Below are positions 1 to 9,533 of a stretch of DNA of 62,273 bases, one piece after another. The translations under genes and the position numbers were made by a program. Each line of letters begins with the position of its first letter. Within the stretch, counting starts at the first letter, position 1. Source of the stretch: Anaerolineae bacterium (GTDB lineage: Bacteria; Chloroflexota; Anaerolineae; Aggregatilineales; Phototrophicaceae); contig JAJEFB010000017.1 of the NCBI GenBank assembly GCA_022820665.1, positions 1 through 62,273 of the forward strand, in the 5' to 3' direction. The notes under the pieces were generated by a model. It had not been told where the DNA came from, made no database searches, and worked only from the letters and a program-made list of their open reading frames with translations.

Positions 1-64
1 AAACGGCAGCTATCGACACTTGCAACATCAGAATACTCGCGTTGATGCAGCGTCGAAACTAGCT

Positions 65-98
65 TCCCCCCATTGCTATGGGGGGATTGAGGGGGGTA
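65..98. repeat. C-run/G-run palindromic repeat
   Basis: A run of C, a short AT-containing centre and a run of G, followed by a G-rich tail (attgaggggggt). Close relatives lie at 23034-23074 and 57803-57838, each ending in an agatttagaggggg-type tail. It is a dispersed intergenic repeat with hairpin potential; function unknown. Confidence 0.6.
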
Positions 99-176
99 GA
101 TCAAAGGCGAATGCGACTTTACCAGTACCGGACAAGCCTTACAGCGTCCCTTATGTCGAAACCCATAGGGGCGACA

Positions 177-211
177 GGCGGTCAGTGTCTACGCGACCTA
201 CGCGACCTATG
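177..211. repeat. GTCAGTGTCTACGCGACC dispersed repeat
   Basis: Copy of an 18-bp core (gtcagtgtctacgcgacc) followed by a second cgcgacctatga unit. The same core recurs at least eight times in this window in both orientations, always outside genes or at gene edges. Nothing else was recognised in bases 1-279. Confidence 0.75.
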
Positions 212-279
212 ATGTCGCCCGAAAGTTGTTCACTTGGTTGTCCTCAAAATGTTCACTGCTCACTTGGAGTCACTGAGAA

Positions 280-1527
280 ATGACAGAAAAGTTTCGAATT
301 GACGGCGCCCGTCTCTGGAAAAGCATCATGGAAATGGCGGAGATTGGCGCGACCGCAAACGGCGGCAGCCACCGCCTGACGCTCAGCGATGAAGACAAGA
401 TCGGGCGCGACCTTTTCGCCGCTTGGTGCGAAGACGCGGGACTGTCGATGTCCGTCGACGAAATGGGGGATATGTTCGCCAGACGTCCGGGCGGCGACGA
501 ATCGCTAGCGCCTGTGGGTATCGGCAGCCACCTCGATACGCAACCCTTCGGCGGCAAATTCGACGGCGTCTTTGGCGTTTTGGCGGGCTTGGAGGTCGTC
601 CGCACGCTCAACGATCACGGTATCGCGACGACGACTCCGCTGGAGGTGGTCAACTGGACCAACGAAGAAGGCGCGCGCTTCGCGCCGGCTATGCTGGCTT
701 CCGGCGTTTATGGCGGCGTCTTTGATCTCGAGTGGGCGCAGTCGCGCGTGGCAGTAGACACTGGCGCGACGGTGCTCGACGAGCTAAAGCGCATCGGCTA
801 CCACGGCGATCTCCCCGCGCGCGACCATGCCTTTACCGCCTTCTTCGAGTGCCATATCGAGCAGGGTCCCATCCTTGATAGCGAGGGCATTTCGGTGGGC
901 GTTGTGAACGCGGCGCAAGGCTTTCGCTGGTACGACATCTCATTTGAAGGTTTTGCCCAGCACACCGGTTCGACACCGATGGTCGGACGGCGCAATGCCC
1001 TGCTTGGCATGGCGAAAGTCGTACAAGCCGTCGATGATATCGCCCAGGAATACGCGCCCCTGGCCCGCGGCACTGTCGGCGGGCAAGTGGAGGTCGCGCC
1101 CGGCTCGCGCAATATCATCCCGGGCCGGGTCAACTTCACCGTCGACATGCGCCATCCCTCCGCCGAAACGCTGCTGGCAATGGATGCCGCGCTGCGTGAC
1201 GTCTGCGCGGATGTCGCTGAGGGCATCGGGCTGGATCTGTCCCTGGAACAGATTTCCTACACCGCGCCCGTCGCCTTTGATGAAGGCTGCGTCGCGGCAG
1301 TCAAAGGCGCCTGCGAGCGCCTCGGCGTGTCACATCAATACATCACCTCGGGCGCCGGGCACGATGCTTGCTTCGTCGCCAACCGCGTTCCGACGACCAT
1401 GCTCTTCGCGCCCTGCAAAGACGGCATCAGCCACCATGAATCGGAAAGCGCCGAACCTGAGGATCTTGAAGCAGTCTGCAACGCGCTGTTGCATGCCGTG
1501 CTTGATGTCGCCGGCGTCGCAAGCTGA
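280..1527 (+). CDS. M20-family amidohydrolase (N-carbamoyl-amino acid hydrolase / allantoate amidohydrolase type)
   Basis: 415 aa, the usual length for the hydantoinase/carbamoylase branch of peptidase family M20. These cytosolic di-metal enzymes hydrolyse N-carbamoyl amino acids or allantoate, releasing CO2 and ammonia. Visible metal ligands: GIGSHLDT (His ~84), GGKFDG (Asp ~95), the catalytic pair in TNEEG (~128-131), ECHIEQGP (His ~192) and a C-terminal HHESE. The dimerisation-domain motifs GFAQHTGSTPM and RNIIPGRVNFTVDMRHP are also present. The ATG follows a GGAG at 266-269. It stands alone, with no hydantoinase or ureidoglycolate gene nearby, so the substrate cannot be assigned. The family call is secure. 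Confidence 0.9.
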   Translation: MTEKFRIDGARLWKSIMEMAEIGATANGGSHRLTLSDEDKIGRDLFAAWCEDAGLSMSVDEMGDMFARRPGGDESLAPVGIGSHLDTQPFGGKFDGVFGVLAGLEVVRTLNDHGIATTTPLEVVNWTNEEGARFAPAMLASGVYGGVFDLEWAQSRVAVDTGATVLDELKRIGYHGDLPARDHAFTAFFECHIEQGPILDSEGISVGVVNAAQGFRWYDISFEGFAQHTGSTPMVGRRNALLGMAKVVQAVDDIAQEYAPLARGTVGGQVEVAPGSRNIIPGRVNFTVDMRHPSAETLLAMDAALRDVCADVAEGIGLDLSLEQISYTAPVAFDEGCVAAVKGACERLGVSHQYITSGAGHDACFVANRVPTTMLFAPCKDGISHHESESAEPEDLEAVCNALLHAVLDVAGVAS

Positions 1528-1585
1528 GACCCGCGATAATGCTCGTCGCATTAGAGAGCGGTGTATTCTGTAGATTACTCGTCTA

Positions 1586-2899
1586 TCAGCCGCAGTCTTC
1601 GCGCGCATAAGCCGCGCCGATCCAGCCCGCTTTCCCCCGATATCCAATCTCGAACCAGTCCCCGCTCCGCGATATGAGGCGCAGCGCCGCGCCGCGCCGC
1701 AGGTATCCGATCACCTCTTCGTCCAGGGATGGACCCACCCGTACTTTGAGGTTCCCTGTCGTGGCGACGCATTGCGGCAATCGCGATGCCGCAGGCGCTG
1801 GCGAGATCGCTTCGCTGCAGTCTTCACTTGTATAACCTGCGCCGATCCAGCCCGTTTTGTCCTGGTATTCAATCTCGAACCAATCCTCGCTCCACGATAA
1901 CAGTCGCAGCGCAGTACCGCGCCGCAGGTATCCGATCACCTCTTCGTCCAGGGATGGACCCGCCCGTACTTTGAGGTTCCCTGTCGTGGCGACGCATTGC
2001 GGCAATCGCGATGTCGCAGGCGCTGGCGAGACCGATTCGCCGCAGTCTTCACTTGTATAACCTGCGCCGATCCAGCCCGCTTCACCACGGTATTCAATCT
2101 CGATCCAATCCCCACTCCGCGATAACAGTCGCAGTGTGATACCGCGCCGCAGGTATCCGATCACGTCGTCGTCCAGGGAAGGACCCGCTCGCACTTTGAG
2201 ATGGCCCGTTGTGGTGACGCGGCATTGCCGCGCTTGCCGGGCAGTTTCGCTGGCTGAGGCTGGCTCAGCCATGAGCACGACGGTTCCGGGACCATCAATC
2301 TCGGCGCAAGTCTGGCCATCGCGCTGGACTGAATCCAGCCAGGATTCGGCGCGAGGCGAGCTGCTGGCATCCAGGAAGAGCAGTGAGCCGAGGCCATCCA
2401 GGCAGACCTCGTCCGGTATATCTTCACCCCAGATATCGGCCGCAGCGATGAAGCCGGCATCAATGATCCATTGCAGGCCGATGCCCGCCGCGTCAAGCCG
2501 CCGGATGTTGGCGCTTAAGCCGGCGCCGCTTGCCTGCCCGGCAGAGTCGCCGCCGCTGCTGCTCCTTCCGCTGCTGCCGCCGCTGCCATTGCGGCTGTCG
2601 TCGCTATCGCCGCCTTTGTCGCCGCGGTCGGAGGGGTTATTGCAAAAAGAGGTGATACGGGCAATGTTACAGAGCCAGTCGTACGAGACCGGTCTGCAAA
2701 AATAACGCGTACCCGGTCCGGTGTATGAGAAGTCCTGTATATCACAGTGGTACCAGCCCGACTGCGCCTGCGCCCTGCCGTATTGCATGCTCAACAAGAC
2801 GCACAGGATCATCAGCGGGAGCAGCTTCTGGCGGGCGCCGCCCCTGCCCCAATGAAACGCGCTCATGGACCGCGAACTGAAAGAAAATATTGAAATCAT
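1586..2899 (-). CDS. secreted protein with three tandem bacterial SH3 (SH3b) domains
   Basis: 437 aa from the ATG at 2899 (AAGAG six nt upstream); an ATG at 2866 gives a more typical signal peptide but has no ribosome site. A hydrophobic stretch (LLPLMILCVLLSMQY) ending in AQAQ looks like a signal sequence. Then come a short Cys-containing region, a Gly/Ser/Asp low-complexity linker (~95-130), a middle domain of unknown type, and three SH3b repeats of about 75 residues, each with LKVRAGPSLD, VIGYLRRG and GWIGAGYTSEDC. The repeats are nearly identical at DNA level with an exact 225-bp period. SH3b domains bind peptidoglycan or proteins at the cell surface. No catalytic domain is visible. Confidence 0.85.
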   Translation of the reverse strand: MISIFSFSSRSMSAFHWGRGGARQKLLPLMILCVLLSMQYGRAQAQSGWYHCDIQDFSYTGPGTRYFCRPVSYDWLCNIARITSFCNNPSDRGDKGGDSDDSRNGSGGSSGRSSSGGDSAGQASGAGLSANIRRLDAAGIGLQWIIDAGFIAAADIWGEDIPDEVCLDGLGSLLFLDASSSPRAESWLDSVQRDGQTCAEIDGPGTVVLMAEPASASETARQARQCRVTTTGHLKVRAGPSLDDDVIGYLRRGITLRLLSRSGDWIEIEYRGEAGWIGAGYTSEDCGESVSPAPATSRLPQCVATTGNLKVRAGPSLDEEVIGYLRRGTALRLLSWSEDWFEIEYQDKTGWIGAGYTSEDCSEAISPAPAASRLPQCVATTGNLKVRVGPSLDEEVIGYLRRGAALRLISRSGDWFEIGYRGKAGWIGAAYAREDCG

Positions 2900-3557
2900 G
2901 AGCAACTCTTTTGAAAACTCCCGCTCCCGGAACGGCAGCAGAAAAACAAGAACAATCTTATTTGGGAGCCAATAGCGCGGGGCAAACCGACGTCATTCAA
3001 GCAGCCCTCGCGGCCAAATGCCGCAAAGTTGGGCGTTTCAAATCTATCCCCGGCTCTCTCCGCCTTCTAATCTTCGCGATGACCTGATGATCCGCGATTT
3101 CGTTTTCGAGGAACCCGTCCGCCCAAGGCTAGCAACGGGCATTGCGCGCTGAATTTTCGCCATCAATTTCTTGAACCGCATTTCCGCAGGCTTGGAGCGC
3201 TTGTCTTGAGCGACGGAAATGGGACATATGTACTAGTGAGAAGAAGGCTCGGAAGATTCCAGCCATACTCCAAAGGCAGCGTGCAGATGGGTGAGGATAT
3301 GTGAAGAAAAGAAGTTGTTGCTCACCAATTTTCCAAAACTAATCTAAGGAAAATTGTATCAGGTAAAACTAGTAATTGCAAGTTTTTCCACGAAGTGACT
3401 GATGCGAATTTTGAGGCTCTCTTCGACATTTTGGTAGGAAAGATGAAAATGGCTTTGCGCCGCTGGCGGTTGTTCCGCAAGCATGCCTTGTCGCGAACCG
3501 GGATCTCAAGCATAATCGGCGAGTGACATCAGGATCGAGTCTTCGCAAGGCTGCATC
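2900..3557. other. gene-poor stretch
   Basis: About 650 bp separating a minus-strand from a plus-strand gene. No convincing reading frame, RNA gene or family repeat was found. The left end should carry the promoter of the SH3b gene, but no strong -35/-10 pair stands out. Confidence 0.5.
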
Positions 3558-4721
3558 GTGAACTGGCGCGTCATCACCCTCTTGCTCTTGATTGGGCTGG
3601 TCCTCATTTTTGGCATCAGCTTGATCGAACCTCTTGGCGGCAGCGCGCTGGAGGCACGCACGCAATTTGCAGCGCCGCCCCAAGACCCCAGCGGCTTCGC
3701 CCGCGCCATTGAGCCTTGGGATTGGCAATTCCCGCGCGATCACGGCGCGCATCCCGAATTTCAAACGGAATGGTGGTATTACACCGGGGTTCTGGCTACC
3801 GGCGAGGGCAGGCGCTTCGGCTTTCAGTTCACCGTCTTTCGCCGCGCGATTTCGCCGCTGGAACCGGGATCGGATTCCGAATTCCGCACCAGGGACATCT
3901 ATATGGCGCATTTCACCATCAGCGATATCGCCGCGGGGCGCTTTTATCATGACCAACGCTATAGCCGCGGCGGCGCTGGCTTGGCCGGCGCGATCTCCAG
4001 CGAACAGATGGCGCGCTATCGCGTCTGGCTGGAAGATTGGCAAGTCATCGCCGACGACGATGAGGCGACGCGCCAGCGCATCAGCGCAGCCAGCGACGAC
4101 TTCGCGCTGGATCTGACACTAACGCAGATCAAGCCGCCGGCGCTGCAAGGCGACAATGGGCTCAGCCCCAAGAGTGAGGAAGTCGGTAACGCCAGTTACT
4201 ATTATAGCCTGACGCGCTTGGTCACGGGCGGGACCATAACTGTCGGCGCGCGGACCTTCACGGTCAGCGGCAATACCTGGATGGATCATGAATTCAGCAC
4301 CAGCGCCTTGGGGGACGGAGCGCAGGGCTGGGATTGGTTCGGCTTGATCTTCGAGGATGGCCGCGAGCTCATGATCGGACAGATCCGTCAGATTGACGGG
4401 GGCATAGAGCCCGCGTTCGGGGGCCTATTGGTTTATCCGGACGGCGATACACGGTACCTTAACGCGTCTGATTTCACCCTGTCAGTCACGGATACCTGGC
4501 GCAGTCCACATACAGAAGCGGACTATCCCGCCGGCTGGGAAGTCGAAATAATGGGCGATGACGGCTTCCGATTCAGCGTCGCGCCCTTGCAAGCCGACCA
4601 GGAACTGCATGGCGCGGGCATTCAGTATTGGGAAGGCGCAGTGCAAGTCAGCGGCGACGTCCGCGGATATGGCTACGCCGAACTCACTGGCTACGTTGAT
4701 TCCATGCAAAACCGTTTCTGA
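3558..4721 (+). CDS. AttH/CrtC-like lipocalin-fold protein (predicted secreted hydrolase-like)
   Basis: 387 aa with a GTG start and an N-terminal hydrophobic segment (VITLLLLIGLVLIFGISLI, ~4-22), so it is membrane anchored or exported. The body has hallmarks of the AttH/carotenoid 1,2-hydratase-like double-lipocalin family: FQTEWWYYTG (~75), GFQFTVFRRAI, RDIYMAHFTISD, the ASYYYSLTRL strand, GNTWMDHEFST (~240) and GWDWFGLIFEDG. Members include CrtC hydratases and many proteins of unknown role near lipid or lipoprotein export genes. No carotenoid genes are nearby, so a hydratase role is unsupported. A methyltransferase starts 8 nt after the stop and is probably co-transcribed. Confidence 0.85.
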   Translation: MNWRVITLLLLIGLVLIFGISLIEPLGGSALEARTQFAAPPQDPSGFARAIEPWDWQFPRDHGAHPEFQTEWWYYTGVLATGEGRRFGFQFTVFRRAISPLEPGSDSEFRTRDIYMAHFTISDIAAGRFYHDQRYSRGGAGLAGAISSEQMARYRVWLEDWQVIADDDEATRQRISAASDDFALDLTLTQIKPPALQGDNGLSPKSEEVGNASYYYSLTRLVTGGTITVGARTFTVSGNTWMDHEFSTSALGDGAQGWDWFGLIFEDGRELMIGQIRQIDGGIEPAFGGLLVYPDGDTRYLNASDFTLSVTDTWRSPHTEADYPAGWEVEIMGDDGFRFSVAPLQADQELHGAGIQYWEGAVQVSGDVRGYGYAELTGYVDSMQNRF

Positions 4722-4729
4722 GGGTTGTC

Positions 4730-5584
4730 ATGAGCGAAAACCGGCATCGCCGCAACAGCTATGACAGCGCCGCGGGTCTTTACGACAGCGCCCGCCCGCC
4801 CTATCCCGAAGCCCTCTTCGACGATATCGTATCTTATGCGAAGCTGGGGGCGGATTCGCGCTTGCTCGAGGTCGGCTGCGGCACCGGACAAGCCACCATC
4901 CCCATGGCTCGGCGCGGATACGCCATTGATGCCGTCGAGCTTGGGGCACAAATGGCGGCGATCGCCCGTGACAAGCTGTCGGCTTTTCCCAAAGTGAAGA
5001 TCATAGTCGCGGACTTCGAGACGCTCTCGCTGCCCCGCGGGACTTATGACTTGCTGCTGTCGGCGACGGCTTTCCACTGGATTGATCCCGCGATCCGCTT
5101 TCAAAAGGCGCGCGACCTGCTCAAGCCGAGCGGCGCGCTGGCGCTTTTCTGGCATAGACCGACGCTGACCGATCTCAGTCGTCCTTATCTCGAGCCGTTG
5201 CAAGCCGTGTATGAGCGCGTCGCCCCGGAACTGGCGCGGGACTTTTCTCCGCCGCCTCGCCCCGAAGACGCGCGCACCGAATACCATGACCTCATCACCG
5301 CGAGCGGATTGTTTGGCGACATGCTCGTGCGAAAGCACTATGTGACCATGGCGTACAGCGCCGCGGCCTACGCCAGCTTGCTCGGCACCTTCTCTGACCA
5401 TCGGTCATTGAACGCCGGCAAACGGGAACGATTGCTGGCGGGAATCGAGACGGTCGTCAATCGGGAATTCAAGGGCAAGATCATACGGGAGACGGTAGCG
5501 TTGCTGTATTTGGCTCGGGGGCTGCAAGAACCCGGCAAAGCAGCGCAGATCGGCCTAAGCAGGCAGCGCCTTTCACGTGTATAA
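4730..5584 (+). CDS. class I SAM-dependent methyltransferase
   Basis: 284 aa cytosolic protein. The N-terminus SYDSAAGLYDSARPPYP is typical of the UbiE/Methyltransf_11/25 group. Motif I is LLEVGCGTGQAT (~44-55), an acidic residue ending motif II follows (DAVELGAQM), and TAFHWIDP is the motif-IV region common in this group. GAGGG lies a few bases before the ATG. It follows the lipocalin-like gene by 8 nt, suggesting an operon. Substrate unknown: small molecule or lipid is more likely than nucleic acid, because no RNA- or DNA-binding domain is visible. Confidence 0.88.
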   Translation: MSENRHRRNSYDSAAGLYDSARPPYPEALFDDIVSYAKLGADSRLLEVGCGTGQATIPMARRGYAIDAVELGAQMAAIARDKLSAFPKVKIIVADFETLSLPRGTYDLLLSATAFHWIDPAIRFQKARDLLKPSGALALFWHRPTLTDLSRPYLEPLQAVYERVAPELARDFSPPPRPEDARTEYHDLITASGLFGDMLVRKHYVTMAYSAAAYASLLGTFSDHRSLNAGKRERLLAGIETVVNREFKGKIIRETVALLYLARGLQEPGKAAQIGLSRQRLSRV

Positions 5585-5585
5585 T
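5580..5585 (+). promoter_or_regulatory. -10 element (TATAAT) before the epimerase gene
   Basis: A perfect TATAAT overlaps the TAA stop of the preceding methyltransferase gene, about 45 bp before the next ATG. No good -35 is visible, so only the -10 is claimed. Confidence 0.45.
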
Positions 5586-5628
5586 TCGCTATTGGCATCG
5601 GCATGTGCCCCCCGGGAAAGGACCAGGC

Positions 5629-6609
5629 ATGATTCGCGCGTTGATCACCGGAGGCGCTGGTTTCATCGGCAGCCACCTCTCGGAACGACTGCTAAAGAGC
5701 GATTATAAAGTGACCGTCATTGATAATCTCTCGACCGGACGACTGGATAACATTGAACACCTCGCAAGCAACCCCAACTTCAGCTATGCCATCGAAGATA
5801 TCCGCAACATCCACGTGATCGACCGCCTGGTCAGCGAATGCGATATCATCTTTCATCTTGCCGCCGCTGTCGGCGTCAGTAATATCATCGACCGTCCGAT
5901 CAATACCATCGAGGTCAACATCGGCGGCACCGAAACCATGCTTAAAACCGCCAGCCGCTATCGCCGTCGTATCATGATCGCTTCCACATCCGAGGTTTAT
6001 GGCAAAGGCGTCAGCTTCCCTTTCCGCGAGGATGACGACACGCTTTCCGGACCCACCGTGCGCAGCCGCTGGAGCTATGCCGCCTCCAAAGCCGTTGACG
6101 AATTCCTGGCTTTTGCTTATCACGCCGAAGTCGGCTTGCCCATCACGCTCTTTCGCCTCTTTAATACGGTGGGTCCGCGTCAGGTCGGGCAATATGGCAT
6201 GGTCGTGCCGCGCTTTGTGCGCTGGGCGCTGGCGAACGAACCGATTCAGGTCTACGGGGACGGCCAGCAACAACGCTGCTTCGGCAATGTCTACGATATC
6301 GTGAGCGCCATTCAAGACCTGGCGGAAAGCGAAGCGACCATCGGTCAACTCTATAATATCGGCAGCAACGAAGAAATCAGCATCCTGGAACTCGCGCGGC
6401 GCATTCGCGACCGCGCCGACAGCGCCTCGGAGATCAAGCTCGTTCCCTACGATCAGGCATACAAGCAGCCCGGTTTCGAGGACTTCCGCCGGCGCGTGCC
6501 CTGTATCAAGAAAATCCGGCGAGCCATTGATTGGCAGCCCACGACCTCGCTGGACGAGACCATCGATCAGATCATCGCCTATTATCAAGCCGAGATGTTC
6601 CCGGCTTAA
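5629..6609 (+). CDS. NAD-dependent nucleotide-sugar epimerase/dehydratase (extended SDR)
   Basis: 326 aa. The start at 5629 is chosen because AAAGGA lies 8-13 nt upstream and the Rossmann motif then begins directly (MIRALITGGAGFIGSHL). Further extended-SDR signs: IDNLSTG, IFHLAAAVGV, the Ser of ASTSEVYG and the catalytic YxxxK in WSYAASKAVDEF, then FNTVGPRQ and a GDGQQQRCF substrate-loop motif. This is closest in feel to UDP-glucuronate decarboxylase or UDP-glucose 4-epimerase relatives; the exact sugar cannot be fixed. A GT4 glycosyltransferase follows, so it probably supplies an activated sugar for an envelope glycan. Confidence 0.88.
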   Translation: MIRALITGGAGFIGSHLSERLLKSDYKVTVIDNLSTGRLDNIEHLASNPNFSYAIEDIRNIHVIDRLVSECDIIFHLAAAVGVSNIIDRPINTIEVNIGGTETMLKTASRYRRRIMIASTSEVYGKGVSFPFREDDDTLSGPTVRSRWSYAASKAVDEFLAFAYHAEVGLPITLFRLFNTVGPRQVGQYGMVVPRFVRWALANEPIQVYGDGQQQRCFGNVYDIVSAIQDLAESEATIGQLYNIGSNEEISILELARRIRDRADSASEIKLVPYDQAYKQPGFEDFRRRVPCIKKIRRAIDWQPTTSLDETIDQIIAYYQAEMFPA

Positions 6610-6693
6610 GCGCGCCTTTCCGTTTATGTAATCCGCTATGTAATCCGCGGCGCTCCGGTACAAAAGGGGCGGAATCAAGTCCCGAGAGGCAGT

Positions 6694-7839
6694 ATGCACG
6701 TCGCCATCAACGGCTGGTTTTGGGCCCAAGAATCTACCGGCAGCGGGCAGTATCTTCGTCACCTGGTCGCCAGTCTAAACAAGGTCGCGCCGTCGCTCAA
6801 GCTTTCGCTCGTCCTGCCGCCGCATATCCCTCAAGCGACCGGCGTTCCTGAAGGCGTCAACGCGATAGGCACCGGCAACATAGCGCGCCTCGGCAAAGCT
6901 GGAAAAGTCTTCTTCGAACAGCGCGCTTTTCCTCGCATCGCGGGGCGCATTAAGGCTGATATCGCCCATGTGCCCTACTGGGCTCCGCCGCTCAGCTGTC
7001 CGGTCAAGCTGGTGACGACCGTGCTTGATGTCATCCCACTGCAGTTTCCCATTTATAGTCCCGGCCTCCTGACCAGCCTGTATACCTCTTTGGTCAGCAT
7101 AGCGGCGCGCGGCAGCAATCACGTCATCACTATCAGCGAAACCGCCAAACTCGATATCGAAGAATACCTGGGCATTCCGGAAGACAAGATCAGTGTCACT
7201 TACCTGTCTCATGACCTGCGTTTCCATCCCCGTTTGGGCAGCGAGCGCGACGCCGCCGTTCGCGAGAAATACGATCTGCCCGAGCGCTTTGTACTCTATC
7301 TGGGCGGTTTTGACTGGCGCAAGCAAGTCAATATGCTTTTGCTGGCTTATACCTACGTCGCGGAAGCCGACGGCGATACCTTTCCGCTGGTGATCGCCGG
7401 GCGGGAACCCGCATGGAACGATCAGCTTTTTCCTGACATGCGGGCATACAGCAGTAAACTTGGCATAGATGACTATGTGCGTTGGATTGGCTTTGTCGAT
7501 GAAAAAGACAAACCGTCGCTCTATCGTCTGGCCGATGTCTTCGCCTTCCCGAGCATGTACGAAGGTTTTGGCTTGACGGCTTTGGAAGCGCTAGCCTCCG
7601 GCACGCCGGTCATCACATCGAATGCTCTCGTTTTTGAAGAAGTGCTGGAAGATGCCGTTTATATGGTAGATAATGCTCGGGAGATGGCGGGCGCAATCAT
7701 CGCCTTGCTGATACAACCGCCCTTGCGCGAGACCATGATCAATCAGGGCTTGGCGCTTGCCAGCAAGTATTCCTGGCGCAAGACTGCCCAAGAAACGCTA
7801 GCCGTTTATGAAGACGTCTTGCGTTCCCAATCTCAGTGA
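6694..7839 (+). CDS. GT4-family glycosyltransferase
   Basis: 381 aa with a GT-B layout. The N-terminal acceptor domain begins MHVAINGWFWAQ with the Gly-rich GSGQYLRHL loop, followed by HVPYWAPP, ITISETAK, the linker FVLYLGGFDWRK (~208), the donor-domain segment WIGFVDEKD and the GT4 E-x7-E signature in FPSMYEGFGLTALEALASG (~290-308). GAGAGG precedes the ATG. It probably transfers a hexose from a nucleotide sugar to a glycan or lipid acceptor on the inner face of the membrane. It lies between a sugar-nucleotide epimerase and a CPBP-like membrane protein on the same strand. Confidence 0.92.
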   Translation: MHVAINGWFWAQESTGSGQYLRHLVASLNKVAPSLKLSLVLPPHIPQATGVPEGVNAIGTGNIARLGKAGKVFFEQRAFPRIAGRIKADIAHVPYWAPPLSCPVKLVTTVLDVIPLQFPIYSPGLLTSLYTSLVSIAARGSNHVITISETAKLDIEEYLGIPEDKISVTYLSHDLRFHPRLGSERDAAVREKYDLPERFVLYLGGFDWRKQVNMLLLAYTYVAEADGDTFPLVIAGREPAWNDQLFPDMRAYSSKLGIDDYVRWIGFVDEKDKPSLYRLADVFAFPSMYEGFGLTALEALASGTPVITSNALVFEEVLEDAVYMVDNAREMAGAIIALLIQPPLRETMINQGLALASKYSWRKTAQETLAVYEDVLRSQSQ

Positions 7840-7867
7840 GCGCAGAATCGCATTCCAGGACCGGGCA

Positions 7868-8638
7868 ATGACATCCGATCAACGCGAAAGACGAGAACTG
7901 AGCTTGATGCAAAAGCTCTCATTGCCCGAGGAGTCCGCCCCGCCCTGGAGCCTTCTCACGGCGACGATGATCCTTGCGGCGATGCTGGTTTGCCTGATCG
8001 TGATGGGACCCGCCCTGGCATCGCTCTTGCTCGGCAAGCAACAAGCCACCCCTGGCCTGCTCATGCTGAGTTGGGCGCTCGGCATGGGCGCCACAGCCCT
8101 TTTTGTCCTCGCGAACCGCCGCGGCAACGCGGACAGTTGGCGGTCCCTTCGCCTGAGCAGGCGCGGTCCCCCGCTGCCGCTCATCGCGCTGCTTGGCGTC
8201 GCGATCTCGCTCTTCATCAATTTGATCATCAGCCTGCCCAGCGGTCAGTTCCTGCCCCTGCCGGAGATATATGGCATCGGCGCGCAAGGACCCATGGGCC
8301 TCATCGTCGCGGCTTTGCTTCTGGTATTCCTGCAGCCATTGGCGGAAACACTGGTATTCCAGGCTCTGCTCTTGCCGTCGCTGCGCTGGACGCTGGGTCC
8401 CTGGCGCGGAGTTGTCGCAGCCTGTCTCGTATTCGTCTTGCTCCACCTGATCGTGTTTTTCGCGCCCTGGCAATCCATTTACAGCGCCCCTTGGTATGGG
8501 CTCGCCTATCCATTTATTGTCTGTCTCGCCTTTAGCCTGCTCAGAGTGCATACCGGTTCTAGCTTATCCGTGCTGGTCGCGCGCATAAGCGCCGGTTTAA
8601 TCTTTCTGCTAACGGGGATGGCGCTAACTGGCTTTTAA
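7868..8638 (+). CDS. CPBP-like polytopic membrane protein (degenerate CAAX-protease/Abi family)
   Basis: 256 aa. The start at 7868 has AGGA about 10 nt upstream and avoids the 32-bp overlap with the previous gene that a longer frame would need. It has about seven hydrophobic segments. PLAETLVFQALLLPSLR sits where CPBP proteins carry the EExxxR motif, and CLVFVLLHL matches the second FxxxH motif. The first motif has a single Glu rather than the Glu pair, so proteolytic activity is doubtful. CPBP proteins process prenylated peptides or act in bacteriocin self-protection and envelope stress. Family assignment is tentative. Confidence 0.6.
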   Translation: MTSDQRERRELSLMQKLSLPEESAPPWSLLTATMILAAMLVCLIVMGPALASLLLGKQQATPGLLMLSWALGMGATALFVLANRRGNADSWRSLRLSRRGPPLPLIALLGVAISLFINLIISLPSGQFLPLPEIYGIGAQGPMGLIVAALLLVFLQPLAETLVFQALLLPSLRWTLGPWRGVVAACLVFVLLHLIVFFAPWQSIYSAPWYGLAYPFIVCLAFSLLRVHTGSSLSVLVARISAGLIFLLTGMALTGF

Positions 8639-8694
8639 GCCGCCATAGCTCGATCCGCGTCAATTGCATATTCATGGAGTTAAAAGGAGAAATC

Positions 8695-9516
8695 ATGTCA
8701 AAATCATATCAATTCACCGTCGGCGATATCCAATGCGCCGTGCTGCAAGAAGGCGAGGCGACCAAGACCCTCGATAGAATCGCCGAGCGCTACCCGACGG
8801 TAGCGCGAGCCGAACTTGAAGCCGCCCTCGGCGGAAAACCCGCCGAAGACAGCCTGAACTGCCTGTATATCAACAGCGGCGGGACGCGCATCCTGGTCGA
8901 TGTCGGCTTTGGGACGGCCGGTCCTCCGGATTGCGGCGGGCTGGTAGCTGCGCTTGGCGGCAACGGCTTGACGCCGGCTGATATCGACATCGTCTACCTG
9001 ACGCATTTTCACGGCGATCATATCGCTGGCTTGACGGCTGGCGAGGGCCGGCTCGAATTCCCAAACGCGCGCTTCATTACGATGTCCGCCGAATGGGAGG
9101 AGTGGATGGGACGCTGGGCAGCTTCGGAGTCAGCTGATGACAAGCGGCAGCTCGAGCGATTCACCGCTTTGCGCCCGCGTTTCAGCTTCGTGGCCGCGGG
9201 GGATTCAGTCGCGCCGGGCGTCACCGTGGTCGATCTCGCGGGCCATACTCTGGGCCATTCCGGGCTGCTCGTGGAATCACAAGGCGAGCAACTTCTGCAT
9301 GTCGTCGATCTATTGCACCAGTCCTTCCAGTTCGCCAGGACCGAATGGCATTTCGTCTTCGATTCTGATGGCGACACAGCCGTGAATACGCGGCGACGGG
9401 TCTTGGGGCGCTGCGCCGACGAAGGGTTGCTGACGCTCTTCTATCATCTCAAGTTTCCGGGCTTGGGCGCCGTAAGGCGAGAGGGCGATTCCTTTTCCTG
9501 GCATCCCAGCGAATAG
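8695..9516 (+). CDS. metallo-beta-lactamase-fold hydrolase
   Basis: 273 aa. The ATG at 8695 is preceded by a strong AAAGGAG (8683-8689). The metal-binding motif THFHGDH (~103-109) is complete, with further ligands in LAGHTLGHSG (~180-190) and a late His. The FPNARFITM segment resembles the quorum-quenching-lactonase/alkylsulfatase-like MBL subgroup that also has long N-terminal decoration. No signal peptide, so cytosolic. Substrate unknown. It stands alone, followed by a repeat-rich gap. Confidence 0.88.
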   Translation: MSKSYQFTVGDIQCAVLQEGEATKTLDRIAERYPTVARAELEAALGGKPAEDSLNCLYINSGGTRILVDVGFGTAGPPDCGGLVAALGGNGLTPADIDIVYLTHFHGDHIAGLTAGEGRLEFPNARFITMSAEWEEWMGRWAASESADDKRQLERFTALRPRFSFVAAGDSVAPGVTVVDLAGHTLGHSGLLVESQGEQLLHVVDLLHQSFQFARTEWHFVFDSDGDTAVNTRRRVLGRCADEGLLTLFYHLKFPGLGAVRREGDSFSWHPSE

Positions 9517-9533
9517 CCAAATAGCGCCCGTTG

